A stretch of 64,000 nucleotides of DNA from Tieghemostelium lacteum (lineage: Eukaryota > Evosea > Eumycetozoa > Dictyosteliales > Raperosteliaceae): positions 1-64,000 of the forward strand of contig LODT01000048.1 in assembly GCA_001606155.1 (NCBI GenBank). Direction: 5' to 3'. Within the stretch, counting starts at the first letter, position 1. Each line of letters starts with the position of its first letter. Shown in pieces: positions 21,311 through 31,400 of the stretch. The notes under the pieces are model-generated. The model saw only the letters and a list, made by a program, of their open reading frames with translations, ran no database searches and had not been told where the DNA came from. The translations under genes and the position numbers were made by a program.

Positions 21311-23661
21311 TTAATTTGAACAAGTTGGTTGATATTTACATTTTTGGGAGGTGGTTAGAACTAGAATACAACGATGAGGAGATTTACATGTTATATCAGC
21401 ACAGGTAATACAAGAATATTGTTTAACACATTTATAGATTTGATTTGATTTTTCTTTACAATCATAACCTAGAGCACATGAATTTTGCAAACAGGATTCA
21501 CCTTGATACACATCAAATTCATTTACACAGATGTGAGAATCTGGTAAACATATTTGTCCTCTAATACAAATGCAATCATTGTTAACTGTGTTGTTTTGTT
21601 GAACTTGAACAGATGTTGTTCTAGCAGTTGAAGTGACTGGGGCTGGTGATGGAGTAGGAGTGGTGCCAGTTGTAGCAGATGTAGCAGATGTACTAGTTGT
21701 ACCTGTTGTAGCAGTAGTACCTGTTGTAGCAGTAGTACCTGTTGTAGCAGTAGTACCTGTTGTAGCAGTAGTACCTGTGGTAGCAGTAGTACCTGTTGTG
21801 GCAGTAGTACCTGTTGTGGCAGTATCTGTTGTTGTAGCTGATTTGGTGGATGTTGTATTTATATTTGGATTAGATGTATTTATTTTAATTGTATCATTAA
21901 TTATATTTACATATGAAATTGAAATTGTAACAATAGATGAATTTCTATTTGTTTTATACAAGACATTGGACAGACTTTGCAAAAAATTTGGATCGCTATT
22001 TGTATTAAATACTTGTAGCTCACCATTTGAAATACTAACTACATCAGATGTAGTGTTAGATGAAAATGATAATTGGTCAGATGCATCGAGGCTATCCAAA
22101 ACTTTAAAAGTAATGAATTGAACATTACAAATTCCAGATGAATTTGGATTAAAATTAGATTCTAAGAAACGATATTCACCATTTGAGTTATAGGGAATAG
22201 ATGTATTAATGATATTCAAAGATGCTGAGATAGTTTTTTCACCAAATAAAATATAATTCTGATTTCTACTATTAAGTTGTAAAATTAAATCTTGAATACC
22301 ATCATTATTAAAATCAGTCCAACCTGAAAAATAAATTGCCTTGTATGATATGTTAAAACCTCTACAATCATCAAATAATGGGGATGTTTTGATAATCAAA
22401 TCATAAACAGCTGGTAATTTCATAGGGGTTCCTTATACACCCCAAGTAATTTCATTTTTATCATCATTACATGATAAATCAGATATACCATCTCCATTAA
22501 TATCACCAAAATACATAGAAGTGCATAATTTTTCAGGTGAAGAAACATTTCTGACCCATTTAACAACTTCAGATGAGTTACCACTATTGATATCAAAATG
22601 AGATTCCCAAATTCCATCTTTTTTACCATAAATCATATAAATTGATTTTGAATCATAAGTTACTACAGCCATATCTTGTAATCCATCACCATTAAAGTCA
22701 CCAAAACCAATCTGAAGTACATATTCGAAAGAATTAGCCTTCATTTTCATTGTAAAACCATTTTTACCATTTAATAGTGGATTATATATAGTTGGATAAA
22801 TTTTTAAACCAAAACTAACAATACCAGTATCAGTATCCGAAAGTATTACTATATCATCAATACCATCATTATTCAAATCTCCACAACCAAGATTTATAGA
22901 ATTTTTGTTTTGCAATATATGTCCTAATGTTCCATTTGATACAAAGTTAAAATCAAATATACCAGAATTAGTAGGAAACTTTTTACCATTATCAAGTCCA
23001 TAGAGAACAACAACATCATCTAGGGTATTAAATATCAAATCATTTATACCATCTCCATTATGATCGCATATAACTTGATAGGAAGCGAATCTGGAATCGA
23101 GAGTATAAACATAATCAATTACAAATCCTTCAATTCCATCAAAATTTGAAAAATCATTCTTAAATGGTCCTGCATGGCCATAAATTATTTTTAATTGACC
23201 GTTTAAAACTCGAATTATAATTTCATCATATCCATCATTATTTATATCTCCACATAAAAAGTAATTCCTAATTTGTATTTTAGGAATGTTAATACTGAAA
23301 CCATTAATTCCATCAATCATTGAAACTTTTAAAGGTCTCTGGTCACCATATCTTGAGATATCACCAAAAAATACATATATTTTCTTGGTAATTGAATGTG
23401 ATACCATAAAATCCTAATTTTAAATTTTGGTTAGATTATATTTATATTCTATCATATTTCAACTGATTCTAAATTTATAAAAATTTCAACTTAAAAACTT
23501 ACTTGTTTACCATCACCATTAAAATCAAAACCTCCAGTTCTGAATTCAGCATAAATTTCTAAACCATAACTATTTGTATCATTAAGTAAACTCTCTGATG
23601 ATGGGAAACCAATATTTATAGATATCTTTAGAATTAAAATTAGTAATATAAATAAATACAT
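21311..23661 (-). pseudogene. FG-GAP gene A: secreted propeller protein with one in-frame stop
   Basis: Exon 1 is 23661..23503 (53 codons, signal peptide MYLFILLILILKISINIG). An 89-nt intron follows, and exon 2 is 23413..21311. The frame is open for 701 codons of exon 2 except for a single TAA at 22433-22435, where paralogue C has TAT in WGVYG. The product has repeated Ca-binding FG-GAP loops (DINNDGYDEI, DHNGDGINDL, DLNNDGIDDI, DFNGDGLQDM, DINGDGISDL), as in integrin-alpha propellers. Next come a TTGTTA-repeat linker (plus-strand 21662-21840) and a Cys-rich C-terminal module. It may be a very young pseudogene, a sequencing error or a read-through gene. Identity to C looks high throughout. 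Confidence 0.85.
21662..21840 (-). repeat. 18-nt tandem repeat, Thr/Ala/Gly linker in gene A
   Basis: About seven near-identical 18-nt units encode (TTGTTA)n between the propeller and the Cys-rich tail. Codon-level units vary at one or two bases only, suggesting recent expansion. The paralogous linker in gene C uses a different 24-nt unit. Confidence 0.9.
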
Positions 23662-24011
23662 CTATTATGAATGAATGAATCTATATTAAAAAGAATTTTT
23701 GAAGAGAATAGTGTTTAATTTGTTATTTACATAAAATGTGTTTGAAATATATTGATAAAATTTTACAAAAACATATATAAATTATTTGTTCACACATATG
23801 TAAAAATTATTTGTTTTCAAAATTGTTAAAATCACAAAAGAAATTTTTCACCATATCTTCTGTATATTTTACAATTTTTTAATATTATAATAATATATAT
23901 GAAAAAAGTAGTAGGGAATACTCACCCACTTCAATCTATATAAAAAACAAATATGAACTAAATATTTCAGTTTAGTAAATCAGAGGATAATTAATTACTG
24001 AATAGGTTTTA

Positions 24012-24662
24012 TTAAGTGTACTCTTTATAAAAAAATAGTGTAGAAAGTACCAATGAGCAATGTTGAAGAAGAGGTAGATTGGGATGAGTTAGTGAGCTTT
24101 CATGGGGTTCAATTGAATAGCTGTCTGGATTTTGAGAAACTATATTAAACATTGGTAGATCTAAATTTGATAAAGATCTCTCATTGTTATTGATATCAGT
24201 GACACCATAAACAGACCACTCACTTAGACATGTTTCATTTTTGTTTGGTGATGTGGTGTAAATGGTGATGGAGCATTGGCTGTCTTTGTCCATTTTACAA
24301 GTATATGGCCCAAGTTTACAATATGCATTTTCAATATTAATTACACCAAAATTATCATTGAATTTCCAAACACTGAGATAGGTTGAATATGTTGGTGAGA
24401 CCATTGTAAAACTCTTAAAGGTACAGGTGGTAATACATCATATAGAATACCAGTTATCATTTTATAACTGGCTACATTTAGTATTGTTGATAACTCTTGG
24501 CAGTCTTATCTTTAGTAGTTATATATATTGTTTCTCTTTATAAGATTCTTCTTCTTCCTCCTCTTCCTCCTCTTCATCTTCAACATCATAATAAGTTTTT
24601 CTTTTCACACTTCTATTTCTCACCACTTTCAATATAAGCATGAATTTCAATAGAACATTTCC
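24012..24662 (-). pseudogene. 3' fragment of a gene-D-type surface protein
   Basis: From 24662 down to 24012 the minus strand follows the final quarter of gene D (CSIEIHAYMESGEK through the hydrophobic tail), with SPTYSTYLSVWKFNDNFGVINIENAYCKLGPYTCK nearly identical over the 130-residue open part (24404-24012). Breaks visible: an extra segment of about 80 bases (24536-24616), loss of about 20 bases near IRYGMQ, and other small indels, so the fragment is not one frame. It has no 5' part of gene D. Downstream sequence also matches that after gene D. Confidence 0.88.
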
Positions 24663-25002
24663 ATATTTATCGATTATTTTTAATCCATATTCAGGTGATG
24701 CTACAAATTTAAAACTACCATCTGAAGAAGAACGAGTAAATAGTGAACCGAAATCTACTTTCCAAATGATTTGTTGAATCTGTTTGAATAAGTTTGAGAA
24801 CTCTGTATCTAAACCTCTTCAGTTGCATTGATTGGAGTTGTCATATTCAATTTTGGAAGATAACAATTGTCAGCTGTCAATTGTGGTGCAGTGAAACCTC
24901 TCAATCCCATTCCACCTTCATGCTTCTGTTCAAGATTGAAATCAGTTTCATTCTTCAAATGATCAATGAAATACGATGCTGCTCTGAATGGAAGCCAGGA
25001 AG
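24663..25002 (-). pseudogene. fragment of an unidentified gene inside the duplicated cluster
   Basis: Between the D fragment and FG-GAP copy B lies coding-like sequence that matches neither family. In one frame it reads WLPFRAASYFIDHLKNETD... and GGMGLRGFTAPQLTADNCYL; after a frame change it continues EFSNLFKQIQQIIWKVDFGSLF and DGSFKFVASPEYGLKIIDKY. Amino-acid composition is that of a folded protein. It is fused in frame to the end of copy B. I do not recognise the family. It appears to be a scrap of a third gene caught in the rearrangement. Confidence 0.55.
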
Positions 25003-26302
25003 TTGTGTTTATAGTTGGATTAGATGTATTTATTTTAATTGTATCATTAATTATATTTAAATATGAAATTGAAATTGTAACAATCGATGAATTTCTATTT
25101 GTTTTATACAAGACGTTGGAGAGACTTTGTAAAAAGGATGATGGAAATGATAATTTATCAAATGCATCAATACTACCCAAAACTTTAAAAGTAATGAATT
25201 GAATATTACAAGCAGATGAACTTGGATTAAAATTAGATTCTAAGAAACGATATTCACCATTAGAGCTATAGGGAATAGATATATTAATGATATTCAACGA
25301 TGCTGAGATTATAGTTTTTTCACCAAATAAAATATAATTCTGACCATTATTAAAGTATACAATTAAATCTTGAATACCATCATTATTAAAATCCATCCAA
25401 GAGGAAAAAATAATTGCCGTGTTAAATATTATAAATCTTCTACAATCGCCAAATAATGGATGTTTTGATATCCAAATCATAAACATCAGGTAATTTCATG
25501 GTGGTTCCATATACTCCCCAAGTATATCCAAGAGAATTAACATTACATGATAAATCAGATATACCATCTCCATTAATATCATAACATATATAGAAGTGCA
25601 TATTTCTTGAGGTGAAGAAACATCTCTAACCCATTTAACAACTTCAGATGAGTTGCCACTGTTGATATCAAAATGAGAATCCCAAATTCCATCTTTTTTA
25701 CCATAAATCATATTAATTGATTTTGAATCCTGACTAGCTTACTACAGTCATATCTTTTAATCCATCACCATTGAGGTCACCAAAACCACTCTGGAGTACC
25801 CATTTAAAACGATTAGCTTGAATATCCATTGTAAAACCATTTGAACCATTTAAGACTGGATTATATTGAGTTGGATAAAATTTTAAACCAAAACTAACAG
25901 TACCAGTACCACCCGAAAGTATTACCAAATCATCAATGCCATCATTATTCAAATCTCCACAACCAAGATTTATAGTATATCTCATATTCATAGTATGTCC
26001 CAATGTTCCATTTGATACAAAGTTAATATCAAATATACCAGAATTGGTAGGAAACTTTTTACCATTATCAAGTCGATATTATAAAATCCTAATTTTTTTC
26101 TTTAGTTAGATTATATTTAAAATTGAACTTTAAAACTTACTTGTTTACCATCTCCATTAAAATCAAAACCTCCAGTTTTATATTCAGCATTCATTTCTAA
26201 ACCATAACTATTTGTATCATTAAGTAAACTCTCTGATGATGGGAAACCAATATTTATAGATATCTTTAGAAAAAAAATTATTAATAAGATAAATATATAC
26301 AT
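25003..26302 (-). pseudogene. FG-GAP copy B, broken
   Basis: Exon 1 (26302 to about 26140) keeps the signal peptide and the GGFDFNGDGKQ end with a normal donor site. After the intron only the first few codons of exon 2 remain before a deletion of several hundred bases removes the first propeller repeats; sequence resumes at LDNGKKFPTNSG. Further frame changes are seen near 25740, 25590 and 25490. The linker and Cys-rich tail of copies A and C are missing, replaced by the unidentified fragment at 24663-25002. Clearly a host-gene pseudogene related to A and C. Confidence 0.88.
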
Positions 26303-27177
26303 CTTTTATTAAAGAATGAATATAATAAGAGAATTTTTGAAGAGAATAGTGTTTAATTTGTTATTTACGTAAATTGTGTTTGGAAAGTGTTTGATAAATT
26401 TTACAAAAACATACATAAATTATTGTTCATACAAAACCAATTGAATTATAGATTATCATTTTTAAATCAAAGAAATTTTCCACCATAGCTTCTGTATCGA
26501 TTTTACAACCTTTTCATTTTTTATATAATAATGTGAGAATTCTAGTGGGACCAAACATTGCATATGGTTATATATATTTTTTGGGTGTGAAAATATGAAT
26601 ACACTATAAATTTCAACTTAAAAACTTACCATCACCATTAAAATCAAAACCTCCAGTTAAAGAGTTCTTCAAATAGCTGATATCAAAGAGAGTTGTAGAT
26701 ATCACTTAAATGATAGATTTTACATGATACTTATATTGTCTTTATAGTATAGTTAAATTGCAATTTCTATTTCCTCAAGATGAGATACTCTATTTGACAC
26801 CTCTGATAAATACTCTATTCTATATCTATCTGACAACTTATTCCATTTTATCAAATTATAACTACTCCTATTATTCATAGTCAATCTGTTAAATCTATAC
26901 TTTAATTATCTCTTAATTTCATTTCTTTTATTCATTCAATCAAATAATCTAATTCTATTACTCTATTATGGTAAAAATTCTAATATTTTTTTTTTAATAT
27001 ATTATTGGTAGTGTTGTTAAGTTACTAATAAAAAGTTTAAAACTAATAGTTTTTGATTAAAATATTTATTTTTGTTGACTTACTTAATTTAATAGATTAT
27101 TTAATTTGAAAAAAGTTTCTTGAATTAGAAATTAAAAATGGTTTATTGTATGATTTATTATATATTGTATGATAAAA
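26303..27177. other. decayed duplicated spacer
   Basis: No gene. 26303-26560 matches, on the opposite strand, the promoter regions of genes A (23662-23900) and C (49880-50165). About 26880-26985 matches, inverted, 49620-49720 upstream of gene C. An exon remnant at 26611-26660 is listed separately. The rest is AT-rich. Confidence 0.7.
26611..26660 (-). pseudogene. remnant of a fourth FG-GAP exon 1
   Basis: The minus strand reads TGGAGGTTTTGATTTTAATG followed by GTGATG and then a GTAAG donor and intron start. This is the 3' end of exon 1 of copies A-C minus the AAACAA. Nothing recognisable lies either side in frame, so it is a solitary scrap showing that a fourth copy once existed. Confidence 0.7.
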
Positions 27178-30100
27178 TTAATTATATTTACGAATGGCAA
27201 CAGAGAAACTTTTAATTTCTAATGGGAACAAGGATACAGTTGATTTTGATTGTAATGGAGTAAATCTTGGTGGGTAATTGATTTTCTCACGTTGTTGATG
27301 GTCAACAACTGAAATGTTGGTATTAATCATATAGGAGATATCATTGGAGTTGTATGGGATAATGTGAGCGAGGGTATACTCTTGTTTGATGAGAGATGTT
27401 GTACCACTGTTGAGTGACAGTAGATTATCAATTTCAAAACTAGTTGGTGGGCCTTCTTCACGAATGTTCATGACTCTCATTAGATAGGTGTTATCCTCAG
27501 TTAGAGATTTCTCCATTGACAGTATATGAATGTTATCTGGTAGACGATGATTGATACCAGAGAATTCAATAGCATTATTTGGAGATGTTGAGTTTATATA
27601 GTAACTACGTAGAGGATGTTCAATTCTAAGAGATTCATGACGAACTGTCTTTAGTACACTGTAAAATGGTCCAAAGTAACATGAAGTCTTTACTGAAATC
27701 CATGCACCATCCATTGGAGGGATATCTAAACCTTTTTGGTCATCTCTTTCCAGTTTTCTATGAATTGCAAATTCAAATTCACCAGATCTCATAGAAGCTA
27801 CACCTCTAGATCTATCACCTATACAGGTTAGAGTATGTTCATTTTCTTCATCTTTAATCATACCGATGCTGATAGATGGATAGTAGAAGTTCTGTGGTTG
27901 ATTCAAGTCAGTACTTATATCTCTCTTATGTAACTCAACACCGTTATCAGAATATACATATTTAGATTTAAGTGATGTTGCGAAACGATTGACAGTGGTA
28001 TGACCTTGTTTACCTTGAAGATTAAATTCATAATGGAATTTCTTGTTTAGTTCTATAGATGGAGTTTGATAAATACGGAATTTAACAACAGATTCTATTC
28101 CATTGGATTCAGAGTAATAGACATGGTATTCCTTTGTGAGTTGACCATCATAGTATTGAACTTTCTTGCTTCTACTAGGTTCAAAAGCATCAGCATGAGC
28201 CAACATGATATAAGCACCACCTTGATCTGCATAATCCATCAACTTTTGATTGACACTAACTCTCTCAGTAGATACCAAATCAATAACAGTTTTGACCAAA
28301 CCATTGTCAGAAGAGATCTCAAATGCCATTTGTTCATTAGAGATCTTGGATGGAATATCAGTACTAACTTTAACAAAATTAACAGTCTCATGTTGACTGG
28401 AACTCTTGTGTAAATAATAAGTCTTTACACCAAAAGCTGGAATATCAACAAAAAAGTCAATCTTGTAGTAGTAGACAGTTGGTTTACCATTAAGATCGTT
28501 TCTCTTCTCACTAACTAATGCACAGTCACTTGGTACGCCTTGGAACTCATCACTGCCAAGAGTTACAAAATATGGACATTTACTAGCAGATGTGTCACTA
28601 GTTGACAATTTGACACTGTAGATATCCTGTCTGGGCCAATTTAATGAATTTGCAATGACAATGGGTTTCAAACCTTTATCTTTATCCTCTAGAGTAAGAT
28701 ATTCAATATCTGGATAGTCTTTAATAGGAGTCAAAGCTAAAGCCTTTTGAGCGATATCAACCGCTATATTTGACATGGATCCAGTTAAAACCTGATTCAA
28801 TTGATTTTCTGCATAGTTTAGTCTTCTGGCGTAATCATCAACTACATCAGCTCTAGCAGTACCAGTAATAGCATCGTGATGTTGAAGAATAGAACAATTT
28901 CTAGAGGCATCTTGAATGAGTGGGAAGAAATCTTGGTTTTGTAAAGCAGAGAATATCTCAGCTGAACGAATCTTACTAGTAACTGAACGAGATTGTCCTT
29001 TTAGTAATGGTCTACTGGTGAAATAACCAGTCCACCATGAATAGTGTCTTTCAGCATATGGGAAGAAATCCTTATCAAAATAATTAAAAGCCACCTTATT
29101 GTCAATATGCCATTGAATAGTTTCATTAAAGAACTGTGTCATTGTGGAATAGGTAGCTTTGATATTGGTTTCACCTCTTTCGAATTTTCTATTAATTTCA
29201 GCTAACATTGGATCAATAGTATCAAAGTAATATTCAGCATTGGCATAATTGAAATCACCACCTAAGGTAATGAGCACATGTGGACTTTCATAGTATTTAC
29301 CTCTTTCAGTACCCAACTGAATGAGATTCTGTACTAGTCTGTCAGTACCTTGACTACGTTTGTATTGGTCTTCAAAATTCAATGGTTGTGGACTGACGTA
29401 AAAATCATCCAAAACGTGGGTGAAAATATCAGATTTTGGACCAAGAGTATCAGGTGAACCTCTCCATATAAACTGAAGGTTCTTATCCCTCTTGAATGCG
29501 TCATGATAATTCCAATGAATTCTATTCAAAATCAAATGTTTATAACCCATCTGAGCTTGAATATATGGCATAACAGCACTGTGACCAAATGGATCAATTT
29601 GCCAACCTGTAGTAGGAAGATATTCTTTTCCAAAATGTTCAACTATAAATCTATGTCCATCAGTAAAATGACGAATTGTAGCATCCAATGTTGGACATGC
29701 TTCATCATTCATTACCCATCCACCATTTGCAATCTCAATCTGACCTGTCTTTAATAAATTTGTAAATCTATCTCTATAGTCTTGTGAGATTACTCTCCAC
29801 CATCTCTCTAAATAACCACTATAATTATAGATAGTAATATAAAATTAATATTAATTTGTTTTGTCTTCTCAACTAAATAATTTACAATATTACATTTCAG
29901 ACCAAATAAATTTTCTTTCTTTGTTCTTTTCCAAATGATCTACTACTGATGATACAATGTATTTAACTTTAGATTCATAATATCCCTAAAATTATTTATA
30001 GTTTGAGTTTAGTGTTGTTGGGTGGTTTGTTTTTTTTTTTTTGTTTAAAGTTTATAAAATGTGTTAATAAGTTTTTAAAATTGGTGTTAACTATATTACA

Positions 30101-30326
30101 TCTAGATATTTACTTCAAATGTTTGGAGCCAACCTATGAAATTATTAAGTAATTAGTATTGATATTTAAATTATAAGTTTATAGAGTTTTTATTTAGTGA
30201 TTGATATTTACCTGCATCAATATGTGAATGACAAATGAAATGTACTTTTACATAGTTTTCACGAGATGTTACATTTATAATATTTACAGTAAATATTATT
30301 AATAACACTAATAATAAACCTTTCAT
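27178..30326 (-). CDS. lysosomal-type alpha-mannosidase (GH38), 955 aa, four exons
   Basis: Exons 30326..30212, 30133..30114, 29985..29894 and 29818..27178; total 2868 nt, in frame. The 20-nt second exon encodes GWLQTFE and completes the metal site HSHIDAGW (His35, Asp37). Start at MKGLLLVLLIIFTVN gives a clean signal peptide; a longer upstream start is a Lys/Phe run. FIWSEIGYLERWW and NGGWVMNDEA follow, then GWQIDPFGHS with nucleophile Asp151, and HHDAITGT. The enzyme trims alpha-mannose from glycoproteins in the lysosome and is a classical Dictyostelium developmental marker (manA family). Several N-glycosylation sites are present. Which man paralogue this is was not determined. Confidence 0.94.
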
Positions 30327-30768
30327 TTCTAGTTTTATAAGTAAATTGAAATTAAAAAAAAAAAAAAAAAAGAAAATTTTTATCAAAATAAACCAGATCT
30401 TTCTGAATTCGACGTTGACAGGTTTTGTTTTTCAAAATGTTTAAAAAACATTGTTACAATGTTAAATTATCTAACTATTCAGTGATCATATCGATAATAA
30501 TAAAAAATATTTTTAATCTCTTAAACAATATTCTATCTCCTCAATCATATATTTTGTAAAAATTAATGTATAAAACTATTTTAAAAATTACAATTAATTG
30601 TAATTTAGTGAAGCAGATGTGATAAAAGTACTTATACAAAATAAATCAAAATAATGAAATTAAAATATTTTTTTAATTTTTTTTGATTTTCGGTTTTGTC
30701 GCTCGATTTTTATTTGTTTTTTTCAGAGTTTTTTTAATCACCTCTCACACATATATATAAAAAAGAAA
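30327..30768. promoter_or_regulatory. divergent promoter region, alpha-mannosidase and NHP2
   Basis: About 440 AT-rich bases between two divergent ATGs, so both promoters must lie here. The plus-strand leader just before NHP2 has a CT-rich segment (CACCTCTCACACATA). No specific factor site can be claimed. Confidence 0.55.
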
Positions 30769-31206
30769 ATGTCTTCTTCTTCAGAATCAGAATCAGAAAC
30801 TAAAAAGGAATTATATATTTCACCAATTGCCACACCAATGGCTGACACCAAATTACAAATTAAACTATTAAAGTTAGTTAAAAAAGCAGCTAAAGAGAAA
30901 AAAGTTAAGAGAGGTGTTAAAGAGGTTGTTAAATATGTAAGAAAGACTAAAGATGGCAGTATGAAATCAAGTAAAAATAGAATTTGCGTCATTGCTGGTG
31001 ATGTTTCACCAGTTGATGTCATTTCACACATTCCAGTTTTATTAGAAGAATCCGATATCAAATATATTTATGTTTCATCCAAAGAATCTTTGGGTACTGC
31101 AAGTTCAACTAAGAGACCAACTTCAATTGCTCTCATAGATTTGGGTGAAGAATCTGAAAACAAAAAGTTATTAAAAGAATGTTTAGAGAAAGTTGTTGAC
31201 ATTTAA
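30769..31206 (+). CDS. NHP2: H/ACA snoRNP subunit NHP2, 145 aa
   Basis: L7Ae-family protein of the nucleolar H/ACA particle, which guides rRNA pseudouridylation. Residues about 25-140 show the family fold: IKLLKLVKKAAKEKKVKRGVKEVVKYV, then ICVIAGDVSPVDVISHIPVLLEE (typical NHP2 wording), YIYVSSKESLGTASSTKRPTS and a C-terminal helix. The N-terminus is Ser/Glu-rich. Length and motif order are normal. Single exon, ATG at 30769 after a T-rich leader. Confidence 0.95.
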   Translation: MSSSSESESETKKELYISPIATPMADTKLQIKLLKLVKKAAKEKKVKRGVKEVVKYVRKTKDGSMKSSKNRICVIAGDVSPVDVISHIPVLLEESDIKYIYVSSKESLGTASSTKRPTSIALIDLGEESENKKLLKECLEKVVDI

Positions 31207-31400
31207 ATATTTAATAATAAAACCAATGACATTATAATAATATATACACATCTCCTACAGACACACTAATATTATTAACCAATCTAGGGAATTGGAGCTA
31301 TTGGAATTTATAAATCAGGATAGTTTTTTTTTGATTATTAGAATATTCATAATTTTTATTTCTATTTAATATATTAAAATTTTATTTATATATTCAAATA

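Noticed and set aside
21633-22121. Plus-strand Val-rich frame opposite the gene A linker
   Set aside because: Shadow of the 18-nt repeat and adjoining coding sequence of gene A.
21000-27177. Transposon or retroelement origin for the repeated cluster
   Set aside because: Repeated blocks are host secreted-protein genes with introns and spacers; no transposase, reverse transcriptase or terminal repeats were seen.
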